A DNA stretch of 64,000 bases, from contig JAWZSP010000008.1 of NCBI GenBank assembly GCA_034401135.1, forward strand, positions 806,001 through 870,000. The letters run 5' to 3'. The position numbers and the translations under genes are program-made. Of this stretch, positions 1-10,840 are shown in pieces; within the stretch, counting starts at the first letter, position 1; each line of letters opens with the position of its first letter. This DNA comes from Volutella citrinella (lineage: Eukaryota > Ascomycota > Sordariomycetes > Hypocreales > Nectriaceae). Below the pieces are notes generated by a model. It made no database searches and was not told the origin of the DNA. It was given only the letters and a program-made list of their open reading frames with translations.

Positions 1-2617
1 CGGAGCATCTGGACGGCCGAGTTCAAGGGCTCGGTCCGCGATATCGAGATCCTTGAGCTGACCGAGAGCTCGAGGAAGGATGTCCTCGCCCTGTTCGACG
101 AGGACGGCGTGACGGTGCTGCGACGTATTCACGGCGCGCTGGGCAATGTCGTGTGGGAGTTTCGTGAGACAGTCAAGGACACTCCTCTGCAGGTCTCCAC
201 CGATATCTCAAAGGTCTTTGTCGTCAGCCTCCACGGATCGAGCCCCCACAACCTGAAGGTCACCGCTCTCGATGTGGTGACGGGAGCCCGAAAGGATGAC
301 CTTACTATTGGCGGCAAGGACATCCAGAGCGCCCAGGACGTCATGTTTGTTGGCGCCAACTCGGCCGCTCCCATCGTGGCGTGGACCGACGCCGGCCTGT
401 CCAAGATCAAGGTGAACGTCCTGGGTACCAAGTCAACCCAGGAGTTCAAGCTCCCTGCCGACACCGTCTCTGTGAGCATCCAGGCGCCTCACCTCGCCCA
501 GTCCCAGGCGCACTTCCTCGTCCACGCCCAAACCAAGACGGGCAACAAGGCCGAGGTCTACCACGTCAACCTCAAGAACAACCAGATCACCCATGCTTAC
601 GAGCTGCCGCTGCTCCCTGGCCACGGAGCCATCTCCACCAGCTCGGAAGGCGCCAATGTGTACTTCACTCGAGTCACCAAGGACGAGATCCTGATTGTCT
701 CCTCCGAGTCCCATGCCGTCCTTGCCCGCTGGCCCCTCAAGAGCCAAGCCATTGAAGAGAGCATCCACGCCGTCGCGGATGTTGTCAAGAAGCCTGGCGG
801 CGACAGCTTTGCCGTTCGCGTCGCCATTGCTACAAACAACGATGATTGGGTCTTGGTGCGCAATGGCGAGGTGGATTGGCTCCGTCCCGAGGGCTTGACC
901 GGCGCTGTGGCGGCTACATTTGCCGAGATTCCCGCAGCTGAGAACCTCACCAAGGTTTTGGAGGAGGAGGCACACACTAACCCCGTCTCCGCCTTCATCC
1001 ACCGCCTCACACGCCACGCCGAGGACTTGAAGTACCTCCCCGACTACCTGGCTGCCCTCCCTGAGCGCATCGGCAAGAGCATTCTTGGCGATTCAAGCCC
1101 AGTCAAGAAGCAGGGCATGCACCGCGACTCCTTTGGCTTCAACAAGATTGCGGTCCTGGCTACGCGACGCGGTCGCATGTATGGCCTGGACACTGGAAGC
1201 GGCGGTGCCATTGCCTGGGCCAAGACAGTCCTGCAACAGGCGCCTGGCTCGACCCTGGATGTCAAGGCGATCTACGCTGATGACAACGAAGGCGTCGTCA
1301 AGCTGCGCGGCTCCAAGGGCGAGTATGTCGTCGTCAAGAGCGCCAGCGGCGAGATCGTCGAGGTCTCCCAGGCTGTTGATGGTCTTTCCATCTCTAGCAC
1401 TATCGTGGATAGTCCTTCTGGCAAATGGCTGCCCTCCATCGGACCTGATGGCAATGTCATTGGGGAAATCCCATCGGAATGGGCCCCTGACCAGACTGTT
1501 GTTGTCCGTGGCACTGGCGAAATCCTGAAGGGCATCAAGTTCGTTGGCGCAGGCGGCAAGGTTGCCGGACAAGAAGTCTGGCAACTGCAGCTCCCCGTCG
1601 CCGAAAAGATCGTGTCCATTGCCAAGCCTGCCGTCGAGGAGGTCGTTGCCTCCATCGGCCGAGTGCTGGGAGATCGTTCGGTGAAGTACAAGTACCTCAA
1701 CACCAACACGTTCGTCGTCGCTTCTGTCAACGCGGCCACGCACATCCTGTCGGTTCAACTGGTCGATACTGTCTCGGGCCAGATCCTTGCTTCCCGTTCG
1801 TACACTGGAGTGGATGCCACCAAGCCCATCTCTTGCACCATGTCCGAGAACTGGTATGCCTGCTCCTTCTTTGGGCAATATACCCTAGCCGACAACTCCA
1901 AGCGGGCCATCAAGGGCTACCAAATTGCCGTGACGGACCTGTATGAGGCTCCTGAGGCCAACGATCGCGGCCCGCTGGGTGACGCTGCCAACTTCTCGTC
2001 GCTGAACCCGGTTGATACACCGTCCGGCCCGCCCCTGCCTGCTGTCGTTGAGCAGGTCTACGTCCTCTCCCAGCCCATCAACCACCTCTCGGTTACGCAG
2101 ACGCGACAGGGCATTTCCAACCGCCAGGTTCTTGGTTACTTGTACCAGACAGGGTCGGTTGTCGGCCTGCCCCGACAAGTCCTCGACCCTCGACGCCCCG
2201 TCGGACGGGACTCAACTAATGAGGAGAAGGAAGCCGAGGGCCTGATGAAGTACGCCCCAGCCATTGAGGTGGACCCGCGTAACATTGTATCGCACCAGCG
2301 CAGCGTCATCGGCGTGAAGGACATTCTGGCCGTGCCTGCTATTGTTGAGAGCACTAGCCTGGTCCTGGCCTACGGCGTTGATGTGTTTGGCACACGTGTC
2401 GCACCCAGCGGTGTCTTTGACATTCTCGGAAGCGGCTTCAACAAGACCACGTTAATCGGAACGGTGCTGGCGTTGTTCGCCGGCGTGCTGTTCCTTGGAC
2501 CTATGGTAAGTAGCCCGCCGCCGAAACGAAATTGCCTTGGAAGCGGGATAGCTAACAGCTCGTCTTAACTAGGTGCGGAGGAAGCAGATCGACCAAGTGT
2601 GGGAGGCGCACATGTAA
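1..2617 (+). CDS. EMC1: EMC1, ER membrane protein complex subunit 1 (5' end cut by window)
   Basis: The reading frame is open from base 1, so the start lies upstream. About 849 residues are visible. Exon one ends at 2505. The intron is 2506-2572 (GTAAGT donor, GCTAAC branch site, TAG acceptor). The last exon, 2573-2617, adds a short basic tail after a single C-terminal membrane helix (around 'TLIGTVLALFAGVLFLGP'). The long beta-propeller-like lumenal part followed by one C-terminal helix and a short cytosolic tail is the known layout of EMC1. EMC1 is the large scaffold subunit of the complex that inserts tail-anchored and multipass proteins into the ER membrane. The tail, read only after splicing, fits the family and supports the intron. 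Family assignment is from recognition of the C-terminal region. The missing part is the signal peptide and first propeller blades. Confidence 0.9.
2506..2572 (+). other. Intron of EMC1
   Basis: Sixty-seven nt with a GTAAGT donor after an ATG codon, GCTAAC about 20 nt before the end, and an AG acceptor. Removing it keeps the frame and replaces a spurious stop at 2566-2568 with the conserved basic tail ending at 2617. Confidence 0.85.
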
Positions 2618-2677
2618 TCAAACTGGGACCGAATGACCTGATAGAGAATTACTCGACTCTATTTGTACATTTCAGTC

Positions 2678-2695
2678 TGATTGATTGATTGATTA
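2678..2695. repeat. (TGAT)n microsatellite
   Basis: About four and a half copies of a TGAT/GATT unit, in the probable 3' UTR of EMC1. Confidence 0.85.
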
Positions 2696-3676
2696 GAGCC
2701 TGAGCGGTGGCTCTTATGATCAGAGCAACGGGCAACTGATGGTGCCCTGGGGCCGAGCAGGCACAGCATGAATATGTGAGCGGCAGATAACGAGACTGAG
2801 ACATGGTGATAAATACAGTACCTCGGCCTTGTCAATCTGTTTCAGCACTCTCTGCTGGGCATTCCTACATGAATAGACGGATAAGCATGGTTCAATCTAC
2901 CGGCCTTCTCATCCGGTACTTCGGAATGCATAGGCCGTCTGGTTCTATATGTGTTCTGGGCGGCATGCCTCTTCCTACTTGTAATTAATACCGCCTTTAG
3001 ACCTATGAGCATACAGTCTGGATCATCATGTTTGTCGTGAAACGCGTAAAGAGCTTCCGAGGAGGAAGTTGGTGACGGATGCTCCTCGTCTCGCTGCCCA
3101 TCACAGCAAGAAAATTGTGTTGTCTATCTATGATTGATGGGAACATGCTTCCCCTCTACGAAGCCTATGGTTACGTTCTTGTACATAACCATGATAGTAG
3201 CTGTTGCCGTGACTGGATTGGACTCCTTGCGGGATCATTCTCATGTTCTGGTCACCGAGACCAAATGCTATTCCGGCTCTAGGAACTGGATACCTTGTAG
3301 CCTGGATCTTGGATATATGGTTATGGACTGAGCACTATTTGCGCAGATATTCGAATCTAAATTTAGTCTTGACGGCAAGAGCATAGTAAGACGACTGAAA
3401 TACGGTCATGTGCCTGAGGACTCGTAATCGGTTTTGATATCCAAAGTGCGGCTCTCAACTCAAGCAACGGATACTCGGCCCCGGGCTGACCTCAGCGACG
3501 CGAAAGACATGATGAATTTTAGGCTGCGACGGCTACTGACGCGCAAGACATATGTGTCTTGCAGCTGTGTCCTGCAGTGCGACTGTATACCAACGTCACA
3601 TGAATGGGGTGAGTAGGGCTGATGGTGGATGTGCATTACGGGACGACGGACGGCTGTGGCTCGCCACTCGTTCTTT

Positions 3677-3693
3677 GGGGGGGGGGGGGGGGG
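3677..3693. repeat. Homopolymer of 17 G
   Basis: An uninterrupted run of 17 guanines in non-coding DNA. The length may be a sequencing or assembly artefact, as such runs are hard to size. Confidence 0.9.
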
Positions 3694-4955
3694 AGCAGTG
3701 CACAAGGGCTTGCTGCTATTCGATGGTTCCGGCTTACACCATGTTAGCAGAAAGCCCACCCGAGGCATCTATTTTTGACAGCAAGAGGGCCTCGCGGAAC
3801 TTCACAGGGTCCGGAGCCCAAGCCCGGGTGTGGAGGCTGGGCCGATGCCGCGCATTCGTCGCCCGCCCGGGGCGGAGCCTGCCGTTAGGGCGCCACGGGC
3901 GTTGGAGGGGAGTGGGGCTCCGTTGGGTTCCGGAAGGGCCAGAGGGGGAGACGTGGTGCTGACTGCGGTACTGTACGGGTGAGATGAACACATGGTCTGG
4001 CCGTGCGGATGGCTGCTGCGTCATTGGGCGACTGGGGAGCGGTTCACTGCAACTCAGCCCGGCCGTGTCGTTGCATGACCACGGACGCGGTCGATTGGCG
4101 CTCGGATCTCGCAGGCCGCGCGGGCTTTGCTGATCTGCTCGTGTAATGTAGGCATGACTTGTCGGGAACCGCGGGATGGATGTATGTGGTCAAGGCGCGA
4201 GGCAGAGACGGGGAAGCTTGCAGTATGCTTGTCGGCGTATTGGGTTGCTTGCTGTGTAGATCGAGTCCTGGAGCGTCGCCGACAAGCCGACGCCGGACGG
4301 AGATGGAGAGGCGAGGACGCGGCCTTGTGCAACTGTCGGAGGGTGTAAGTGGTGTCTTGCATATTCATGCAGCTTTGGCGTGCAGCTCAGCCTCTGGGCG
4401 GGCGGAACGCGCTGGAGTATGGGCGCGCAGAAGTGGCTGCTCGAATTTCTTTCTAGAAGAGCTCTGGTTGCAAATGATTTTGCCACTGGATATGGGATTA
4501 GAGACGGGAGTTTCGAGCGGAAGGCCGTCATAATGCCTACACCACTGGGTGAGAGTGTGAAAGCAGTTGTAGGCCAGACTGCAACCGCGCGATACGTCAC
4601 CTGGGCGGCCAAGAGGGAGGTGAGAATGCAATGCACACGACTTTCATGCGGGCAGGGTTTGCGGTCGTGCACTATGGCAGCAGCCAGACGGCGCATTGTT
4701 TGTCGTGATGCAGTCGGCCGCATCTTCCGTTCCCAAGCAAGCCAACGCCGGGCTGACAGCAACGAGCAGACATGACGTCCCCCACCAGGCTCGAGCGGGC
4801 CATCGGTGAGAAGGGCCGCCATTGCACTCCGGCTGGGCGTAACGTTGACATGGCGGCTGAACACGAGAAGGAGGCGAATCAGGTCGACGGACTGGCCGGC
4901 ACTCAAATCGGCCACCGCTCGGGACTGGGCGAGAGGGTGTGCAGGAGTCAGGACT

Positions 4956-4980
4956 ACCTAAGGTAGGTACCTACTTAGGT
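4956..4980. repeat. Near-perfect palindrome around GGTACC
   Basis: ACCTAAG...CTTAGGT arms flank TAGGTACCTA. One extra G in the left arm is the only break in symmetry. From general knowledge, short AGGTACCT-type palindromes are common between genes in Sordariomycetes. No function can be assigned. Confidence 0.7.
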
Positions 4981-6278
4981 ATGTGTCGAGGGTGGAATGA
5001 CGTCGTATCGGTCATAGCATTGTGCTGTATCGAGGCGGGAGGGGACCTACAGGGGATGGCCAGCCCTGTATTTGCGGGGTAGCGTTGGCCTGTGCATTAT
5101 TTTTAGCAATGAGGCTTCCTCCAAGTGCCGCGACAAGCAATCATGGGAGACGGGCTGTGCCTTGCGCGGAGGGATAGAAGGCCCGGATGACATTAGATGG
5201 CACCGGCTTTCGCTACGAGGCCCGACTCTGCAGCTGTGAGTTGATTCGTATAACCTTGACCATCTGTCGATGCTGCTGATTGCTAGAGAAGTCCGAGGCC
5301 AGCGTTCATGCGGCAAAGTACCGGTACCTTAGCAGCACCAATATGAACAGTTGCATCAATAGGTAGCAGTGTGAATAGCATGCCAACTGCGTGACACACA
5401 CCACCCCGACGAGCCGCTCCCGGGACTGAGGCCATTTTGCGCCCTCCAGCACGGGACAGCCAGCCGCCGCCAAACCGCGGCGCAATGCAAGCCATGCTCG
5501 CCCATCACCACGCCATGTATGTGTACGTGTGGATGCAGCAGCCATCGAGTGGCGTGTATGATGCCGCCCACTGAACCCTTTCTGGCCCACCGACCTCCGC
5601 CTCTCCCACACAAAAGCCCACCAACAAGGTTCGACCGCTGTGCCTTCTATTTTCTCTCTCCCTTACAATTTCGGCTGGTGCCTTTTCAACGTGAGAAACG
5701 ATGCCGCCACCATCGTAAAATCGTCAGAGGCGTCCCCCCCGTTCGGCCCTACCGTGTCTGCCGTTGCATCTCACCCCCGTGCAACGTGAAAGCCGTAGCT
5801 CCTGCTCTAGTATGATCCCCCCGTAAATGCATCTTCCCCGCAACGTCATCCCCGGAGTAGTAGACTGCAAGCTGCTTCGTATTGCCACCGCCATGTGCTC
5901 AGTTCAGCCGAGCCACCACCGGGCGACCCCCCTCCATCTACCAGCCTAGTGCCGGTAGAGACCGAGACAGGTGCATCCACCTGCATGTTACCCTCGGGGC
6001 CCTTCGTCTACTTCCCGCTAGGCTCCGCCTGCGTGGCTTGAGAGTAGAGTTGTAGCCAGCAGTCGGGAGCTCCCCCGCCCTATGAGTGGACCGAGTCGTC
6101 GAGTGCCGGGCGAGGGTGTGGAGGGGTGGCCTCGTCTACTTCGCCTCGATTATCGTACTGTCAGCTCGTGTTGGCGTCGATCAGTAAGTGCTAATTCTTC
6201 CGTATCGGCGAGCGCTAGAGCGCACATACACAGGAAGTAAGTTGGCCTGATGCCACATTATCTGCTCATGGACTCGAG

Positions 6279-6286
6279 TATATAAG
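6279..6286 (+). promoter_or_regulatory. TATA box of the small secreted protein gene
   Basis: TATATAAG lies about 130 bp before the ATG at 6417. A C/T/A-rich leader with CAACA and CACTC runs follows. This layout is typical of strongly or inducibly expressed fungal genes for secreted proteins. Confidence 0.7.
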
Positions 6287-6416
6287 GACCATCATCCTCC
6301 GGCTTCTATATCACTTTCATTCTCATCATCAATCAACACACTCTCACAACAACAACCCATACACTCTACACTCCACACTCAAAGCCCAACCCCCCAAACA
6401 AACACCAACCGCCAAC

Positions 6417-6723
6417 ATGAAGGTCACCTTTGCCGTCTCTGCTCTCTTCGCCGCCCTGGCCACTGCCGCTCCGGGAGACTACTCCGGCGGCGGCTGCACG
6501 CCCGCCACCTACGAGTGCACCGGCGATGCCCACGGCTGGCAGGTCTGCAACACTTCCGGACAGTGGGTCGTAAGTCTCATTCACTCTCAGATACACACAT
6601 GGAACGGCCTTGGCTAACATCCGCTTCTAGTTTGCTGGCACCTGCCCCCCCGACACCGTCTGCAAGTTCTACCCGCCCAGCAAGAGCCCCTACTGCGTCC
6701 CTCCCGACTTCCAGTTCCCATAA
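6417..6723 (+). CDS. Small secreted cysteine-rich protein (81 aa, chitin-binding-like)
   Basis: Two exons, 6417-6569 and 6631-6723, are separated by a 61-nt intron (GTAAGT donor, GGCTAAC branch site, CTAG acceptor, phase 0). The product has a clear signal peptide (MKVTF...ATAA, cleavage near residue 18) and a mature part of about 63 residues. It has six cysteines (27, 34, 44, 56, 62, 73) and ends PPDFQFP. The pattern C..x..C..(GW)xxC..(G.WV)..Cp..T.C resembles CBM19-type chitin-binding modules and related small secreted proteins of plant- and insect-associated fungi. Binding to chitin is an inference from this spacing only. Strong TATA and leader signals suggest high or induced expression. 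An effector, antimicrobial or cell-wall role cannot be separated from sequence alone. Confidence 0.85.
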
Positions 6724-7911
6724 GAAGTCTACCAGGGCTGCCCTTTGGGCGGGGTGCCGGAACGATGCTCTATCTCGATTTTCAAGTCTCTCCTTAAGTC
6801 TCTAGTTTGGCAGTTGGCAAATTTTCAACGCACGAGACACCGCTTTGAGTTTGGATGTTTTTAAATGGTTTATTGCGCGGGACGGACAAGACAAATAGAT
6901 ACCGTCTAGACACACAGACTAACACACTTGATGGTTGATAGCGATGGCACAAGCGCTAGCAATGACATATACACTTGTTTACATATTTTTTGATGACTCT
7001 CATGTGATTTGTGTCTACGAAACTGCCACTTGTGCGATTCTCCAAGTTCCTTGGTGCTTGATAACAGAAAGACGGAGCTTAGAATCTACATGGCCTTTAG
7101 GACGACTTGAATATCCTGGTTTTATTGACCTGCCTCTGGGAAGTACGATACAGCCCCTATCCCTGTGCTTGTATTTCAAGGGGTTCCTTGCCTAAATCTT
7201 GATTGTTGGCTGGTCTATATTGAGTCATCAGGCTTGGGTGACTGGTTGTGTTATCAGCCTCGCAGGCCCTACAAGGTGGACCAAGGGACATGCCATAAAC
7301 AGCTGATAGCCAAGGGAGGCAGATACAAGGAGCTCTGGTCCAAGCAGGTCGAATCGGCATCTGATTCATCTGAGGCGAAATAATAGCGTCATGATATTAG
7401 ATTTGAAGTTTCCAAAGCGTCAATAGAGAAAGGTGCGTTTTCGTATCTGTTCTAGATTAGCCTGATATAATGAATCAACAAGCTCTAGCCTGTGTTCTCG
7501 ACGCACCCGCAATATTCCATGGAGACTTTCTAATGCTTTGGCATTGCTGAGGTAGCCCCTATGGTCTCTTGTTTGGATTAGTTGATGCGAATTAGCAGTA
7601 CCTCTCGTCTTTCGTGGGTTCTGGTTGTTTGAAACGTTTGAAAGAGTGGTTGAGTAAGGTATTAGGTGAGCGAAATTCTCGCTTCAACCATCTGGGTTCA
7701 TCCCATGCAAGGTGCAGACTGGCCAAGAAGTTCAGAAGGCTATTGGCCGCGTGCCATACCAGACCGACCAGGGTATCGCCAGTTGTGGGTCGATGGAATT
7801 TCGCCGGCGCATTCGACTTCCATCAGCTTACATTTCTCCTCTCCCCTCAAGTGCAGCCGCCGAATGAGCTGGTGACATGACAGAAGGCGACACAGACACT
7901 CCCTTTTCAAC
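6724..7911. other. Intergenic, no gene supported
   Basis: The 3' UTR of the secreted-protein gene, then moderately AT-rich sequence leading to the HET gene. The small open frames (for example 7614-7880) overlap each other in different frames and have no domain signature. Confidence 0.6.
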
Positions 7912-10026
7912 ATGGAAGACGATCAAACGGCTCATCTGTGCCCAAGATGCCGGGGAATTAACCTAGAGGAGCTATTCGCGAAGATACCCAACGGGAAGGT
8001 CTACGAGACAGACCCCGCCATGGTGTTTCCTCGTGTTCCCGGGTGGGCAACGGCAAGCTGCCCTCTTTGCGACTTCTTCTTGGATATGTTACCCCCTGGG
8101 GAGAAGGAAACCTGTGGTTCAATTTCATTGTTCCGTCAGTTGCAGTTCCACAGGACCAGCCGGTATCCAAGGAACCTTACTGAGGGCGCTCGAACAGTGC
8201 TCACAATCGAATCCTTTCTACAACAAGGCCGTCCTAAGAGCAGACCATTCGTCAACTGGTCCAAGGCGCCAGAGTTACCCGTCCTCATCGACCACGAAAA
8301 GGTTGACTTCGGGCCGTTGAAGGAATGGTGCGACAAAGTCACGAAATACCCCGTTCGAACAATGGATGTCATGCCCCTGTTCGTCATTGACTGCGAAACA
8401 CGGCAGAAGGTGCCTGTCCAAGGGCCCTGCGACTACATTGCTCTGAGCTATGTCTGGGGACCAAGCACAACCCAAGGACCGGCCCCAAAGGGCATGAGTT
8501 TACCTGCCAACCTCCCACGTACGGTAGAGGATGCCATAACCGTGGTCAAAAAGCTCGGCTTGCGTTATCTGTGGGTTGACAGGTACTGCCTAGACCAGAG
8601 CAACAAGGCTCAATTTCAAGCACAGTTGAACCAGATGGCCGACATCTACAGGCAGGCACTCATGACTATCATCGGTGCCTCCGGCTCAGACGCAGACTAC
8701 GGGCTCCCTGGAGTCAGCTCCCGGCCTCGCACCAAGCAACCGCGCATAAAGATTGGCGATTACTTCTTGTGGTCCTCCATGTCTGACCCGAGAGACCTGG
8801 TGCTGAACAGCACCTGGATTACTCGGGCTTGGACCTACCAGGAGGGCGTCTTCTCCACAAACTGGATAGCCTTCACCGACGAGCAGGTATTCTTCCAGCA
8901 GGGAAAGACGGATTGGGGAACAATAGGTCGCGGGTGGACAGTCTCATCCGAGATGTATCCCCGCGGCATGGGGGGCGACTCAAACTGCCGGCTGGTGCAG
9001 ATGTGCGACATCATGGAGCGGAACGAGGGCTTCCTCCACCGTCTCCTCAGAGAGTACACATCCAGGAAGATGACATATCAGTCAGATGCCCTGAATGGCG
9101 GGCTGGGACTCCTGAAGCGATGCGGAAATGGGCCCTATTGTATGAGCCATTACTTCGGGATTCCAATCCTGGGCCCTCTGGAAAGCCATCGCAAGGTGAT
9201 GGGGCGCGATCCCAACAGAAGTTGGACCCTGACAGAGGCATTTCTGTCAAGCCTCTGCTGGCAGTCGCAAGGAACTGGGCCGCGTCGTGCTGGGTTTCCA
9301 AGTTGGTCGTGGACGGGCTGGAACGCCATCTACAAGACCCCATCGTTCAGCCTGATCTACCTAGGGGTGTCCCATCAAAGCCTGATAAACGTGGAGCTTT
9401 CTGTCCAGACAGACAAGGGCTTGACTGGCTGGGAGGACATGTGCACCAGCAAGAGCTGGGACGTGTACGAGGACACGAGTCTGCTTTCACAGGAGCTGTA
9501 TATCAGTGCGCCCACCGTCCCCATAACGCTGCAAGCGGATCCTAGGCCCTTTGACGACGAGACATTTAGCCATGCAGCCAGCCTGAAGCCCATGGGACAC
9601 TGCGCCGTGTTCTCGAACTCAGAATTTGATGTCCTCATCCAAGCGGATGTGACGGACGCGAGTATTGAGTCGGCCATCCAGTCGTTTGGCTCCGTGCCCT
9701 TGAAAGCCGTCCTCCTCCGCCAGGTGGATCCCGACAAAATCATGGCGGAGACGAAATCGGGCTACAAGACACAGGTCTGGTTATTTGCGCTTCTTGTCCA
9801 AGAAACACAGCAGGGGGCCGTGAGGGTCGGGAGCTTGGAGATACGTGAAGGAAACTACTATGTGCACTGGAAGAGCGATGCTGGACATACCACCATGCAA
9901 GATGACAAGTTCTGGGCTGATGGTGGGCAAGTACCGTTTGTGAACTGCGAAGAATGTCGGAAAGTGGCCTTGGAAGCATTAGTGGGTGGGCGGAAAGAGG
10001 ACTCGGAGGTAGTTAAGGTGATCTAA
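7912..10026 (+). CDS. HET-domain (heterokaryon incompatibility) protein
   Basis: One uninterrupted exon of 704 codons. The HET domain lies at about residues 175-350. Its first block is YIALSYVWG (175-183), then LPRTVEDAI, then LRYLWVDRYCLDQ (W221 to Q229), then QMADIYRQA and a TIIGASG block. The N-terminus has two Cys pairs (C10/C13 and C50/C53), frequent in this family and possibly metal-binding. The C-terminal half, with a GFPSWSWTGW block, is also typical. HET domains are TIR-like and act in non-self recognition and cell death in filamentous fungi; most family members have no known partner. In this copy the usual 'WVDSLCIDQ' block reads WVDRYCLDQ. No NACHT, ankyrin or WD repeats are attached, so it is a stand-alone HET protein. 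The trigger is unknown. Confidence 0.93.
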   Translation: MEDDQTAHLCPRCRGINLEELFAKIPNGKVYETDPAMVFPRVPGWATASCPLCDFFLDMLPPGEKETCGSISLFRQLQFHRTSRYPRNLTEGARTVLTIESFLQQGRPKSRPFVNWSKAPELPVLIDHEKVDFGPLKEWCDKVTKYPVRTMDVMPLFVIDCETRQKVPVQGPCDYIALSYVWGPSTTQGPAPKGMSLPANLPRTVEDAITVVKKLGLRYLWVDRYCLDQSNKAQFQAQLNQMADIYRQALMTIIGASGSDADYGLPGVSSRPRTKQPRIKIGDYFLWSSMSDPRDLVLNSTWITRAWTYQEGVFSTNWIAFTDEQVFFQQGKTDWGTIGRGWTVSSEMYPRGMGGDSNCRLVQMCDIMERNEGFLHRLLREYTSRKMTYQSDALNGGLGLLKRCGNGPYCMSHYFGIPILGPLESHRKVMGRDPNRSWTLTEAFLSSLCWQSQGTGPRRAGFPSWSWTGWNAIYKTPSFSLIYLGVSHQSLINVELSVQTDKGLTGWEDMCTSKSWDVYEDTSLLSQELYISAPTVPITLQADPRPFDDETFSHAASLKPMGHCAVFSNSEFDVLIQADVTDASIESAIQSFGSVPLKAVLLRQVDPDKIMAETKSGYKTQVWLFALLVQETQQGAVRVGSLEIREGNYYVHWKSDAGHTTMQDDKFWADGGQVPFVNCEECRKVALEALVGGRKEDSEVVKVI

Positions 10027-10840
10027 GACGAGAATGCTAACTCAAATCTCGATACCAATTCGATGAGCATCGATTCCACGGACTTTCGACTATTCAAATT
10101 TCGGAGTGTGTCTCTAAAAGTCTCCGGTTTGGGTTTCGCATTACATCAAGCTTGGCCCTGGGGTGTGTTTCCAATCGGCGAATCTATTATCACAAACTTT
10201 GGGTGTTTAAGGGGGTATTAACGTCGGGCTACATTAGATTGTCGCTCGTCTGGAGTTTGGTACTTCCTGGATAATCGAGACTAACCCTTGAGCTGTATGA
10301 ACTGAATGGGCTGGTGATACATGTAAGCTCTATCATCTATGTAGAGGCTGGCGTGAAATGCGTCGTAGCAACCAGCAAGTGGCTTGGAGTATTTGCATAT
10401 CGTCATGTGTTGTTGGTCTCAGGACGTCGCCCACCCGGCCAGACACATCGAGCTGTTGGTTCCCACCCTTGTTCTGGCCTGGCAGTCAGACAGGATTTCT
10501 GATCCAATACCGAGGCATTATTAATAAAGGTTCTACGATAAACCGAGCTAACAGTTAGGGTCAGGGTGTGGTTAGGATATGGCCATCAGTTTACATGTAG
10601 GATAGTAGTTCAATTTAATACAGCCGGTCGTGACCTTGCCCAATACCTACCTCCCCAGGACAGCAAGGTGATTGCTGTAGAAATAAAAACCAATCTATTG
10701 TTCTTCTACTCACCCATATGTGCAAAACGGCCAATTTCGTATCTGCTTGAACCACCTGAACCTGCAATGTCAAGCCTAATCAGTACCCATCACAACGCCA
10801 TATTGTGCCCAAAGTCGAAAAAATCATTACCACGCCAAGT
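10027..10840. other. Shared 3' region of convergent genes
   Basis: About 810 bp between the ends of the HET gene (+) and the metallophosphoesterase gene (-). It is rather AT-rich, as expected of two facing 3' UTRs and polyadenylation sites. No gene seen. Confidence 0.6.

Larger units (their letters stand above)
2618..6278. other. Intergenic, no gene supported
   Basis: About 3.7 kb between EMC1 and the secreted-protein promoter. The first 800 bases are relatively AT-rich and include the EMC1 3' UTR. The rest is GC-rich. Open frames here (for example 4190-4915 on the minus strand) are Arg/Ser/Pro-rich, lack recognisable domains and look like chance frames. A GATT tandem, a 17-base G run and a KpnI-type palindrome lie inside. 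Confidence 0.6.

Noticed and set aside
4190..4915. 241-codon minus-strand frame
   Set aside because: No motif, no adjacent splice signals, composition like random GC-rich sequence.
10553..10578. TTAGGG-like copies suggesting an internal telomere repeat
   Set aside because: Only one TTAGGG with degenerate neighbours; far too few copies.
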